Assembly (NCBI GenBank): GCA_002491905.1
Contig: DKWV01000050.1
Span: forward strand, 1 to 12,500
Direction: 5' to 3'
Length of the DNA stretch: 12,500 bases
Source of the DNA: Lachnospiraceae bacterium UBA7143
GTDB taxonomy: Bacteria; Bacillota; Clostridia; Lachnospirales; Lachnospiraceae
The translations under genes were made by a program, and so were the position numbers. This document shows, in pieces, positions 1-6,500 of the stretch (position 1 is its first letter; the number at the start of each line of letters is the position of its first letter). The notes under the pieces are model-generated. The model saw only the letters and a list, made by a program, of their open reading frames with translations. It made no database searches and was not told where the DNA came from.

Positions 1-20
1 ATAGGCGAAGCCTATTTTTT
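1..20 (+). terminator. Rho-independent terminator of an upstream gene
   Basis: ATAGGC (1-6) pairs with GCCTAT (10-15) around a GAA loop and is followed by a run of six T (15-20). The stem is short but the T run is good. It would end transcription arriving from left of the window, so the exporter operon downstream starts from its own promoter. The window edge may hide further stem bases. Confidence 0.6.
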
Positions 21-63
21 ATAAGCTTCCTGTAAGATTTTTGTAAGATTCATGGTGTAGAAT
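20..63 (+). promoter_or_regulatory. Candidate response-regulator-activated promoter P1 with 11-base direct repeats
   Basis: Heptamers TATAAGC (20-26), TGTAAGA (31-37) and TGTAAGA (42-48) start exactly 11 bases apart; the last two extend to TGTAAGATT. A -10-like TAGAAT lies at 58-63, 16 bases after the start of the last heptamer, and no -35 hexamer is present where one should be. Direct repeats of one helical turn replacing a -35 box are typical of OmpR/PhoB-family activation. The identity of the regulator is unknown and no regulator gene is in the window. Confidence 0.5.
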
Positions 64-107
64 AAAAATTGCGACAATGTGGATGATTTGCGGTGAATGC
101 TCGATTT

Positions 108-162
108 TTTAAGAATGATTTAAGATTTTGATGTGCTTCTTTTAAGAAAACGATGTTATTCT
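108..162 (+). promoter_or_regulatory. Candidate response-regulator-activated promoter P2, same lattice as P1
   Basis: TTTAAGA occurs at 108-114, 119-125 and 141-147. The steps are 11 and 22 bases, and all copies are in phase with the P1 copies (42 to 108 is 66 bases, six times 11). TATTCT (157-162), preceded by TG at 154-155 as an extended -10, starts 16 bases after the last heptamer, the same geometry as P1. There is no good -35 box. The transcript would have a leader of roughly 90 bases before the ATPase gene. A weaker alternative -10, TATAAA (209-214), has no convincing -35. Confidence 0.5.
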
Positions 163-260
163 TTGAGTCGGAGATAAAAAGGTGAAGACAAAGGGAAGCG
201 TATTCCGTTATAAAAAGAGATACCTGAATTGTTAAGCATAAAGGAAAGGAAAGTAGTATC

Positions 261-962
261 ATGGGAACATTGGTGGAAATCCGGGATATCTGCAAGGTCT
301 ACAATCCCGGGGAAAATGAGGTAAAGGCGCTTGACCATGTGAGTCTGACCATCGGGGAGGGGGAGTTTGTGGCGATTATCGGCCATTCCGGCTCCGGGAA
401 ATCTACTCTGATGAACATGCTCGGCTGTCTGGATGTGCCTACCAGCGGCAGTTATTTTCTGCACGGACACGATGTGGGCAGCATGTCGGACGACGAGCTC
501 TCAGACATCCGCAACCAGGAGATCGGTTTTGTCTTTCAGGGGTTTAACCTGATTCCCAGCCTGACGGCGGTGGAAAACGTAGAGCTGCCCCTGATTTACC
601 GCGGCGTAGGAAAGAAGGAGCGGCTGGAGCTTTCGGAGAAGGCTCTGGACAAGGTGGGTCTTGCCAAACGTAAGACGCATAAGCCTTCGGAGATGTCCGG
701 CGGGCAGCAGCAGAGGGTGGCCATCGCCAGGGCCATTGCCCAGGCGCCGCCCATTATTCTGGCGGACGAGCCGACAGGAAACCTGGATTCCAATTCCACC
801 AGGGAGATCATGGACATTCTGCGGGGGCTTCATGAGGAGGGCAGGACGGTGATCCTGATTACCCATGATGATGAGATCGCGGCCCGGGCGAAGCGGGTCA
901 TAAAAATTATGGACGGAAAAATAGAGGAGGACTATGAAAATGTTTCGGAAGGCGAAGAGTAA
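261..962 (+). CDS. ABC exporter ATP-binding protein, MacB/LolD type
   Basis: A 233-residue nucleotide-binding subunit that would power export together with the permease encoded at 2567. Visible motifs are Walker A G41-H-S-G-S-G-K47-S-T, the signature S146-G-G-Q-Q-Q-R152, Walker B ending in D169-E170 followed by PTGNLD, and the switch histidine H202. The PTGNLD string and the overall length place it in the MacB/LolD/FtsE/YknY group that works with FtsX-like permeases and often with a membrane-fusion adaptor. The purine-rich AAGGAAAGGA at 241-250 provides the ribosome site about 10 bases before the ATG. The gene end overlaps the adaptor start, so translation is probably coupled. In Firmicutes such systems export or defend against antimicrobial peptides or lipids; the substrate here is not readable from sequence. 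The family call is firm. Confidence 0.96.
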   Translation: MGTLVEIRDICKVYNPGENEVKALDHVSLTIGEGEFVAIIGHSGSGKSTLMNMLGCLDVPTSGSYFLHGHDVGSMSDDELSDIRNQEIGFVFQGFNLIPSLTAVENVELPLIYRGVGKKERLELSEKALDKVGLAKRKTHKPSEMSGGQQQRVAIARAIAQAPPIILADEPTGNLDSNSTREIMDILRGLHEEGRTVILITHDDEIAARAKRVIKIMDGKIEEDYENVSEGEE

Positions 963-2556
963 GGCGGAAAACGCGGATGTCACCGATATCGCGGAGATGA
1001 TGCCAAAGGCGAAAAAAGAGAAAAAACCCTGGGATAAGGAAAAGAAGAAAAAAGTCCGCCGCCGGGTGATTGCGGGTGTGCTGGCGGTTCTGGTTGTCAC
1101 GTTTTTTGTGAGAAATTCCCTGATGGCGAAAAATGCGGCTCCGATGGTGACCACGGTAACCGCTTCAGTGGGAGACGTGGAACAGACCTTAAGTACAGGC
1201 GGAACTGTGAAGAGTGACGAGACGAGGACTTATTTTGCGCCTGTATCCGTGGAGGTTGGCGAGGTGAATGTGAGCACAGGCGATGCGGTAAAAAAGGGGG
1301 ACGTGATCCTCACTTTTGACGCAAAAGCCCTGTCTGAGAAAAAGCAGGAGGCGGAGTACAAGATGGCCTCCAACGAAGGCGGCTATGAGAGCTCCGTGCA
1401 TAAGAATAATGAGTACATAGCGGATCTGTCCGAGGCCGACACCAATCTGGCGGTGCTGGAGCAGCAGATTGCAGACAACGAAAATCTGCTGGATGAACTG
1501 AACAAAAAGATCGAGGAGAAGAAAGCGGGCTGGAATTATAACGGGACAAATCTGAACGTTTCCGTTCTGGAGTGGCAGAGCATCATTTCCGATGATGAAC
1601 AGGCATTGGCGGATCTGAAGGAAAGAGAGGCAAGGGGGGAATTTTATGATTACGATGAGGACGAGATCAAAGAGATGTACAATGAAGCGGAGATCAAGCT
1701 TGCAAACGACAGGGATATTCTTCTGAACCTTCAGATTCAGACGCAGTATAACGGCTACGAGGAGCAGAACAATAAGGAGGTCAGAGAACTTCAGCGGCAG
1801 GCGAAGGATGTGGAAGAGCTGATTGCCTCCTATAAGGAGTATAAAGCCGAGATGAAGTCGCAGAAGGAATCCTCCGAGAACGGGGTTCTGGATGCGGGCG
1901 GCAAGGCGAAGCTGGAGGCGGACACGGCGCTGGAGAAACTGACGAATCAGGAGAAGCTGGACGCCATAGCCGAGGTGGAGAACGGCTTGAGAGCGGATTT
2001 CGGAGGCGTGGTCACGGAGCTTGAGGCGGTGGCCGGGCAGCCGCCCACGGAGAGCGGCAAACTTGTGACCATAGAGAGCACGGAGAAAGTATATGTGAGG
2101 CTGAATGTCTCCAAGTATGATCTGGAAAAGATTGCTGAGGGGCAGAAGGCGGACATTGATATCGCAGGAAGGACTTACGAAGGCACGGTGAGGAAGATTG
2201 ACGGTATGGCCACCAAGAATGACAGCGGTGCAATGGTTGTGGGCGTGGACGTAGGTATCGACAATCCCGATGAGAATATCTTTTTGGGCGTGGAAGCCAA
2301 AGTCTATGTTCATATGGCGAAGGCGGAGGGCGTGGTCACGGTTCCGATTGAAGTGATCAACAGCGACCGGGAAGGCGATTTCGTGTATGTGGAGGAGAAC
2401 GGTGTGGTGGCGAAGAGGCGGATCACCGTGGGCATTTCCTCCGACAGCGCCAGCGAGGTCAAGGAGGGACTTTCGGAGGGCGACAATGTCATTATGGCGA
2501 ACGGCATGGAATTTGAGGAAGGCACTGCTGTGACGGCGATGCCGATGCAGCAGTAA
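940..2556 (+). CDS. Membrane-fusion (HlyD/MacA/YknX-like) adaptor with a long coiled coil
   Basis: Adaptor subunit of the exporter. I chose ATG 940 because AGGAGG at 925-930 is 9 bases upstream; ATG 934, same frame, sits only 3 bases from it. Numbering from 934 (540 residues): a lysine-rich cytosolic tail (1-44), one membrane segment (about 45-62), a first lipoyl half-motif (about 95-130, with V-x-x-G-D-x-V-x-x-G-D), a long predominantly helical charged region (about 135-350), the second lipoyl half (about 352-380), a beta-barrel region (383-465) and a membrane-proximal domain to the end. MacA and B. subtilis YknX are about 370-380 residues, so this protein is about 160 longer, most of it in the helical hairpin. 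A single-membrane cell has no outer-membrane TolC, so the hairpin may span cell wall rather than dock to a channel; that is inference. The gene overlaps the ATPase end by 23 bases. Confidence 0.92.
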   Translation: MFRKAKSKAENADVTDIAEMMPKAKKEKKPWDKEKKKKVRRRVIAGVLAVLVVTFFVRNSLMAKNAAPMVTTVTASVGDVEQTLSTGGTVKSDETRTYFAPVSVEVGEVNVSTGDAVKKGDVILTFDAKALSEKKQEAEYKMASNEGGYESSVHKNNEYIADLSEADTNLAVLEQQIADNENLLDELNKKIEEKKAGWNYNGTNLNVSVLEWQSIISDDEQALADLKEREARGEFYDYDEDEIKEMYNEAEIKLANDRDILLNLQIQTQYNGYEEQNNKEVRELQRQAKDVEELIASYKEYKAEMKSQKESSENGVLDAGGKAKLEADTALEKLTNQEKLDAIAEVENGLRADFGGVVTELEAVAGQPPTESGKLVTIESTEKVYVRLNVSKYDLEKIAEGQKADIDIAGRTYEGTVRKIDGMATKNDSGAMVVGVDVGIDNPDENIFLGVEAKVYVHMAKAEGVVTVPIEVINSDREGDFVYVEENGVVAKRRITVGISSDSASEVKEGLSEGDNVIMANGMEFEEGTAVTAMPMQQ

Positions 2557-2566
2557 AGGGGTAACT

Positions 2567-3793
2567 ATGGGACAGATATGGGAATACATAAAAATTGCCC
2601 TGATGAATATCAAGACAAATAAGGGGCGTTCTGCCCTCACCATGCTGGGCATCATCATCGGTATCGCCTCGGTCATTATGGTTATTTCCATCGGCAACGG
2701 GGTGCGCGGCTCCATCAATGAGGAGCTGGAGAACATGGCCGGCGGTCAGATCGCGATCTACACAAACAGCGACGTAGAGGGCAACGATGTGAGCTTTACA
2801 CAGGAAGATTTTGACCTGATTATGGAGAAAGTGGAGCATGTGAAAGGCGTCACGCCCCAGTACTCCTACTGGGGTGCAATGGCGAAGGGAAGAAAGGGCG
2901 GAGATTTTACCGCGATCCTTAACGGCGGCAACGAGGCGTTACAGATGCGGATGGGCAGTGAGCCTATCGTTCGGGGCAGATATTTTACGAGAAGTGAATA
3001 TGAGTCGGCGGCTATGATCTGCGTGATCAATGAGAGCAATGCAAGGGATCTTTTCGGGACGACCGATGTGGTGGGTATGAGCTTTGAACTGACATTATGG
3101 GATGTGAGTCAGGATGTGCGGATCGTTGGTATCAGACAGGATACGCCGGCGGGCATCATTTCCGCCATGAATGGCGGCGGTTACCTGCAGGTGGAGATGC
3201 CGCTTACGTCTATGGCTTCAGGTTATGGACTTTGGATCGATAATTTTACTGATATGTATATTATGGCGGAGAGTTCTGAGTACTGTACACAGGTGGCGGC
3301 GGATGCGATCACACTTTTGGAAAATAAGTACCATGTGCGGGGGGAAAATAAGATCCTGATGCAGAGCTTTAACGATGTGTCGGCACAGTATGACCAGATC
3401 CTTGGTGTGATCACGCTGTTTATCTCCTTCGTGGCGGCGATCTCCCTGCTGGTGGGCGGTATCGGCGTCATGAACATCATGCTGGTATCCGTGACGGAAC
3501 GGACGAGGGAGATCGGTATCCGCAAATCGCTGGGAGCCAGAACTAAGTCGATTCTCCTGCAGTTTCTGGCGGAGGCGGGCATTATCACCCTGATCGGCGG
3601 TCTGGTCGGCATTGTACTGGGCGCGCTGGGAGCCGCGGCAGTCTGCAATGCTATGGGATTTGCGGCGCAGATCAATGCGTCCACGGTGATTGTGGCGGCG
3701 GCTTTTTCCTCGGGCGTGGGCATTTTCTTCGGCATCTATCCGGCGAGAAAAGCGGCGAAGTTGAGCCCGATTGAGGCACTGCGGCACGAATAA
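2567..3793 (+). CDS. ABC exporter permease, MacB/FtsX family
   Basis: 408-residue membrane subunit. The order is a short cytosolic helix, TM1 (about 23-43), a large extracytoplasmic MacB-type periplasmic core domain (about 44-275), then TM2 (279-305), TM3 (336-358) and TM4 (372-391). The tail YPARKAAKLSPIEALRHE and the internal TEIGIRKSLGAR-like stretch (about 311-325: ERTREIGIRKSLGAR) are characteristic of the FtsX-like permease family. AAAGGGG at 2555-2561 precedes the ATG by 5 bases, and the gap to the adaptor gene is 10 bases, so the three genes form one operon. MacB-type permeases act as dimers that move substrate by a mechanical bellows motion rather than through a classical channel; this is family knowledge. 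The substrate is unknown. Confidence 0.95.
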   Translation: MGQIWEYIKIALMNIKTNKGRSALTMLGIIIGIASVIMVISIGNGVRGSINEELENMAGGQIAIYTNSDVEGNDVSFTQEDFDLIMEKVEHVKGVTPQYSYWGAMAKGRKGGDFTAILNGGNEALQMRMGSEPIVRGRYFTRSEYESAAMICVINESNARDLFGTTDVVGMSFELTLWDVSQDVRIVGIRQDTPAGIISAMNGGGYLQVEMPLTSMASGYGLWIDNFTDMYIMAESSEYCTQVAADAITLLENKYHVRGENKILMQSFNDVSAQYDQILGVITLFISFVAAISLLVGGIGVMNIMLVSVTERTREIGIRKSLGARTKSILLQFLAEAGIITLIGGLVGIVLGALGAAAVCNAMGFAAQINASTVIVAAAFSSGVGIFFGIYPARKAAKLSPIEALRHE

Positions 3794-3904
3794 TGTGAGA
3801 AGTACTTCTAATCGCTCATGCCAATGGGCATTTCGCGAAGAAGTACTACGTCTCACATAGGAGAATGCCCTAAAACGGCATTCTCCGCAGTATTGGCATG
3901 TTTT
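3794..3904 (+). repeat. Compound palindromic intergenic element with competing hairpins
   Basis: It starts directly after the permease stop. Hairpin I: TGTGAGA (3794-3800) with TCTCACA (3851-3857), AGTACTTCT (3801-3809) with AGAAGTACT (3839-3847), TCGC (3812-3815) with GCGA (3835-3838), and ATGCC (3818-3822) with GGCAT (3827-3831). Hairpin II: GGAGAATGCC (3860-3869) with GGCATTCTCC (3877-3886), a perfect 10-base-pair stem with a 7-base loop. Competing pairings: CATGCCAAT (3817-3825) with ATTGGCATG (3892-3900), followed by TTTT (3901-3904), and GGGCATT (3826-3832) with AATGCCC (3864-3870). AGAAGTACTTCT (3798-3809) is itself a perfect 12-base palindrome. It probably ends the exporter transcript, and its complexity suggests a REP- or MITE-like genome repeat. 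Confidence 0.8.
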
Positions 3905-3906
3905 AC

Positions 3907-3934
3907 TTGCACTTTGCCTGAATTTTAGTATAAT
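3907..3934 (+). promoter_or_regulatory. Promoter of the YcxB-like/tsaE operon, possibly leaderless
   Basis: A perfect TATAAT lies at 3929-3934, with a weak TTGCAC at 3907-3912, 16 bases upstream. A start point 7-8 bases after the -10 falls at about 3942, only about 3 bases before the ATG at 3945. No Shine-Dalgarno sequence is visible between the -10 and the ATG, consistent with a leaderless mRNA. Confidence 0.65.
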
Positions 3935-3944
3935 AGATTTCAGT

Positions 3945-4424
3945 ATGAAAATCGAATTTGATGTTAAAATAACACCCAATATTTTATATGACTATATGCT
4001 GCAGCACACCTATTCGCGGCTGCCCGGACTGATGGGGACGCTTGTGGGTGTGCTGATGCTGTTTCTTTTTGCGGCGAACAGGCAGCCCCTGATATTGATT
4101 ATCGCACTGGTGATCCTGCTGTATCTGCCGTGGACGCTCTTTCTGCGGGCGGCCTCTCAGGCTAAGTCCAATCCGGCCTTTCAGAAGCCCCTGCACTATA
4201 AGCTGACGGAGGCGGGAATCGAAGTCTCCCAGGATGACGTTACCGAGCAGATGGCATGGGAGGGGATGGTGAAGGCCGTTTCCACTCCGAAAAGCATCGT
4301 GGTTTATACCACGGCGGTGAATGCCTGTATTTTTCCAAAGAGTGATCTGGGCGACCGGAAGTATAAAGTGATTGAGATGATCTCTACCCATATGCCGCCG
4401 AGAAAGGTCAGGATTAGAGGATGA
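3945..4424 (+). CDS. YcxB-like two-helix membrane protein
   Basis: 159 residues. Two membrane segments lie at about 26-43 and 48-66, after a short N-terminal beta-like stretch. The C-terminal half (about 83-150) holds the pattern seen in YcxB-like proteins: HYKLTEAGIEVSQDD, then a tryptophan-containing W105-E-G-M-V-K stretch and IVVYTTAVNACIFPKSDL. The family is widespread in Firmicutes and has no established function. The ATG lacks a Shine-Dalgarno sequence and lies just after a TATAAT box; the next in-frame ATG (codon 18) also lacks one. The stop overlaps the tsaE start as ATGA, so this gene leads the t6A operon. The family assignment rests on remembered pattern and is moderately sure; the reading frame is firm. 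Confidence 0.82.
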   Translation: MKIEFDVKITPNILYDYMLQHTYSRLPGLMGTLVGVLMLFLFAANRQPLILIIALVILLYLPWTLFLRAASQAKSNPAFQKPLHYKLTEAGIEVSQDDVTEQMAWEGMVKAVSTPKSIVVYTTAVNACIFPKSDLGDRKYKVIEMISTHMPPRKVRIRG

Positions 4425-4864
4425 CAACGCGAGATGTGAATGAGGTAATAGAAAGCCACAGCGCGGCGGACACATTTGCATATGGAAAGGCATTGGGAGA
4501 GAAAGCGGTTCCCGGGGAGATATATACTTTGGTCGGGGATCTGGGCGTGGGCAAGACGGTGTTCACGCAGGGCTTTGCTGCGGGGCTTGGCATCACGGAG
4601 CCGGTGAACAGTCCCACTTTCACGATCCTGCAAAGCTACGGGGAGGGCAGGATACCTCTCCACCATTTCGATGTGTACCGCATCGGCGATGTGGAGGAGA
4701 TGGAGGAGATCGGCTATGAGGACTGTTTCTACGGGGACGGCGTCTGTCTGATCGAATGGGCGGATCTGATCCGGGAGATCCTGCCGGAAGGATGTATCCG
4801 TATTGTGATTGAGAAGGATCTGACGGAGGGATTTGACTACCGTCGGATAACCGTAGGGCGATAG
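4421..4864 (+). CDS. tsaE: tRNA threonylcarbamoyladenosine biosynthesis ATPase TsaE
   Basis: 147-residue P-loop ATPase that helps the TsaB-TsaD complex turn over when making t6A at A37 of ANN-decoding tRNAs. Walker A is G39-D-L-G-V-G-K45-T46. It is followed by the family blocks NSPTFT (63-68), H82-F-D84-V-Y86-R87 and IEWAD (111-115), all in the usual order and spacing for YjeE/TsaE. Length is normal. It starts by an ATGA overlap with the YcxB-like gene, and AGGA at 4410-4413 is a modest ribosome site 7 bases upstream, so translational coupling is likely. tsaB begins 10 bases after its stop, and tsaD lies further along the same strand. TsaC, which makes threonylcarbamoyl-AMP, is not in the window. 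Confidence 0.97.
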   Translation: MTTRDVNEVIESHSAADTFAYGKALGEKAVPGEIYTLVGDLGVGKTVFTQGFAAGLGITEPVNSPTFTILQSYGEGRIPLHHFDVYRIGDVEEMEEIGYEDCFYGDGVCLIEWADLIREILPEGCIRIVIEKDLTEGFDYRRITVGR

Positions 4865-4874
4865 AGGTGGAAAC

Positions 4875-5648
4875 TTGAAAATACTGGCGCTTGACAGTTC
4901 CGGCCTGGTGGCTTCTGTGGCCCTGGCGGAAGACGACAATTTAATCGCGGAGTATACCGTGCAATATAAGAAGACCCACTCCCAGACGCTTCTGCCTATG
5001 CTGGAGGAGATCGGACGGATGGTGGAGCTGGATCTTTCCACGGTGGACGCCGTGGCGGTGGCGGCGGGACCGGGATCCTTTACGGGCCTGCGCATCGGCT
5101 CGGCAACCGCCAAGGGGCTGGCTTTTGCCCTTGAGAAACCCATCGTGCCGGTGCCCACGGTGGATGGCCTGGCTTTTCAGATGTACGGGGCAAGGGATCT
5201 GGTATGCCCGATTATGGACGCCAGAAGGAATCAGGTTTATACGGGTATTTATGAATTTTTGCCTGACCAGAACGGTCGGTTTGCATATGACATGCATGTT
5301 ATCAGGGAACAGTGCGCTGTGTCTTTTGATGAGATTGCAGAGACATTGAACGGACTTGACAGGAGCGTCATATTTCTTGGGGACGGCGTACCCGTCTTTT
5401 GGGAGCGGATGGAGCGGATGATGCGCGTACCTTACACGACTGCGCCCCTGCACCGGGCCAGACAGTCGGCGGCGGCCATCGCCTCCATTGGAAGGCTCTA
5501 CTACGAACAGGGCAGGACAGTGGACGGGGCGGCTTTTGTGCCGGAGTATCTGCGGCTCTCCCAGGCGGAACGGGAGCGGGCCGAGAAAGAACTGGCGGAC
5601 CGCGCGGAGAGAGAATCTGCCGAGAAGGAGCGTGAGGAATCCCTATGA
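4875..5648 (+). CDS. tsaB: t6A complex subunit TsaB, TTG start
   Basis: 257-residue ASKHA-fold protein that pairs with TsaD as the scaffold of threonylcarbamoyl transfer in the cytoplasm. The N terminus KILALDSSG matches the phosphate-1-like strand. GPGSFTGLR (65-73) is the TsaB hallmark and MDARRNQVYTG (114-124) is the second conserved block. The start is TTG at 4875 with GAGGTGG at 4864-4870 four bases before it; no in-frame ATG lies near. After the family's usual end (PEYLRLSQ, about 223-230) there is a 27-residue tail rich in Glu, Arg and Lys, likely helical, of unknown role. The stop overlaps the rimI start as ATGA. TsaB lacks the metal-binding histidines of TsaD, which is normal. Confidence 0.96.
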   Translation: MKILALDSSGLVASVALAEDDNLIAEYTVQYKKTHSQTLLPMLEEIGRMVELDLSTVDAVAVAAGPGSFTGLRIGSATAKGLAFALEKPIVPVPTVDGLAFQMYGARDLVCPIMDARRNQVYTGIYEFLPDQNGRFAYDMHVIREQCAVSFDEIAETLNGLDRSVIFLGDGVPVFWERMERMMRVPYTTAPLHRARQSAAAIASIGRLYYEQGRTVDGAAFVPEYLRLSQAERERAEKELADRAERESAEKEREESL

Positions 5649-6079
5649 TTTTATATCGGGAGATGCGGGCGGCGGATGTGCCCTTTATCAGCCGTCTGGA
5701 GGAGGAAACTTTTTCCATGCCCTGGTCGGCGGCCTCCTTTTTACAGATGATCGAGAAGGAGGATACCGCGTATTTTGTGGCGGAGGAGAACGGGCAGCTT
5801 CTCGGCGGCTGCGGCCTGCTTATGATTGCTGGGGAGGGCAATATCACCAATGTGGTGGTGGCTCCCGGGGCCAGAAGGCGCGGCGTGGCTACGGGCCTGC
5901 TGACTTACCTGATGGCGGAGGGTGACCGGGCGGGTCTGTCTGCCTACACATTGGAGGTGCGGGTCAGCAATGCGGCGGCCATCGGCCTGTATGGGAAGCT
6001 GGGTTTTGTGTCCGAGGGAATCCGCCCGAATTTCTATGAAAAACCCACGGAAGATGCCATGATTATGTGGAAGAGATAG
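5645..6079 (+). CDS. rimI: Ribosomal protein S18-alanine N-acetyltransferase RimI
   Basis: 144-residue GNAT acetyltransferase; RimI uses acetyl-CoA to acetylate the N-terminal alanine of ribosomal protein S18. The acetyl-CoA loop is R77-R-R-G-V-A-T-G84 after the VVVAPG strand. YTLEVRVSNAAAIGLYGKLGF (about 101-121) carries a glutamate (E104) and a tyrosine (Y116) in the positions of RimI's known acid/base pair, followed by the typical FVSEGIRPNFYEKPTEDAMIMWK ending. Length is normal for RimI. It shares ATGA with tsaB; the tsaB-rimI adjacency is common in bacteria and supports the call over a generic GNAT enzyme. Confidence 0.94.
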   Translation: MILYREMRAADVPFISRLEEETFSMPWSAASFLQMIEKEDTAYFVAEENGQLLGGCGLLMIAGEGNITNVVVAPGARRRGVATGLLTYLMAEGDRAGLSAYTLEVRVSNAAAIGLYGKLGFVSEGIRPNFYEKPTEDAMIMWKR

Positions 6080-6121
6080 GAAACGCATGGAACAATTACC
6101 ACGATTGCCGCTTCTTTTATC

Positions 6122-6130
6122 TGTTAAAAT
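6122..6130 (+). promoter_or_regulatory. Possible extended -10 promoter in the rimI downstream gap
   Basis: TG (6122-6123), one base, then TAAAAT (6125-6130) forms an extended -10 element about 65 bases before the next gene. TTGCCG (6105-6110) is only 14 bases away, too close for a standard -35, so the element would rely on the TG motif. It may give the small cysteine-rich gene and rnz their own transcript. Confidence 0.35.
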
Positions 6131-6193
6131 GAAGTCAGCGGCTTTGCAGGCTGCGATCAGGTTTATCACTAAAGGAGAATGTGGAGGATTGTC

Positions 6194-6436
6194 ATGCGCG
6201 TATATGAAGAAGAGAAAAAACTGGCTGCGGTAGTCTGTAATGCCTGCGGAAAAAAGTTATTGGTAGAAAACGGTATTTTGAAAGAAGAGTGTATCCATGT
6301 GGATCACGACTTCGGTTTTTTTGGAGAAAAGGACGGGGAGAGCGACAGCTTCGACCTGTGCGAGGCCTGTTATGAAAAGCTGACCGCCGGTTTCTCCGTG
6401 CCTGTGGAAAGGCGGGAGAGAAAGGAACTTTTGTAG
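6194..6436 (+). CDS. Small cysteine-pair (zinc-ribbon-like) protein, function unknown
   Basis: 80 residues starting at ATG 6194, chosen because GGAGG at 6183-6187 lies 6 bases upstream; the in-frame ATG at 6179 has AAAGGAG only one or two bases before it. Cysteine pairs C15-x-x-C18 (VVCNACGKK) and C56-x-x-C59 (DLCEACYEK) enclose a middle stretch with C33, H35 and H38. The layout suggests one structural zinc site. The rest is charged, including an acidic patch around 45-52. I do not recognise a named family. It lies between rimI and rnz on the same strand; a role in RNA or protein binding is possible but unproven. The frame is supported by the ribosome site and the conserved-looking cysteine pattern. 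Confidence 0.85.
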   Translation: MRVYEEEKKLAAVVCNACGKKLLVENGILKEECIHVDHDFGFFGEKDGESDSFDLCEACYEKLTAGFSVPVERRERKELL

Positions 6437-6500
6437 GCTGCCTCCGTCTGCGTGCAGGCGCGGGGCAAAAGCAAAGTCCGGCGTCTGTATGGAGGGAGAC

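Noticed and set aside
501..1154. Open frame on the minus strand across the ATPase and adaptor start
   Set aside because: Shadow of two well-supported genes, with a low-complexity Phe/Ser/Thr product and no ribosome site or motif.
1189..2736. A 515-codon open frame on the minus strand opposite the adaptor gene
   Set aside because: It lies wholly antisense to a gene with clear domains and a ribosome site. Its product is rich in His, Leu and Arg with no motif, as expected from the complement of a biased coding sequence.
3794..3904. CRISPR array or transposon end
   Set aside because: No regularly spaced repeat-spacer units and no transposase; the symmetry is nested inverted repeats within one short element.
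3218..3979. Minus-strand open frame through the permease and the palindromic element
   Set aside because: It passes through a strongly structured non-coding stretch and a promoter, and its product has no recognisable features.
5488..5925. Plus-strand open frame across the tsaB-rimI junction
   Set aside because: Gly/Arg-rich product in another frame of two recognised genes; no motif and no role needed.
6179..6193. Upstream ATG for the cysteine-pair gene
   Set aside because: Its ribosome site would be only one or two bases away, whereas ATG 6194 has GGAGG at 6 bases.
6437..6500. Structured RNA or riboswitch before rnz
   Set aside because: Only weak four-base pairings are visible in this 64-base gap; nothing beyond the ribosome site is supported.
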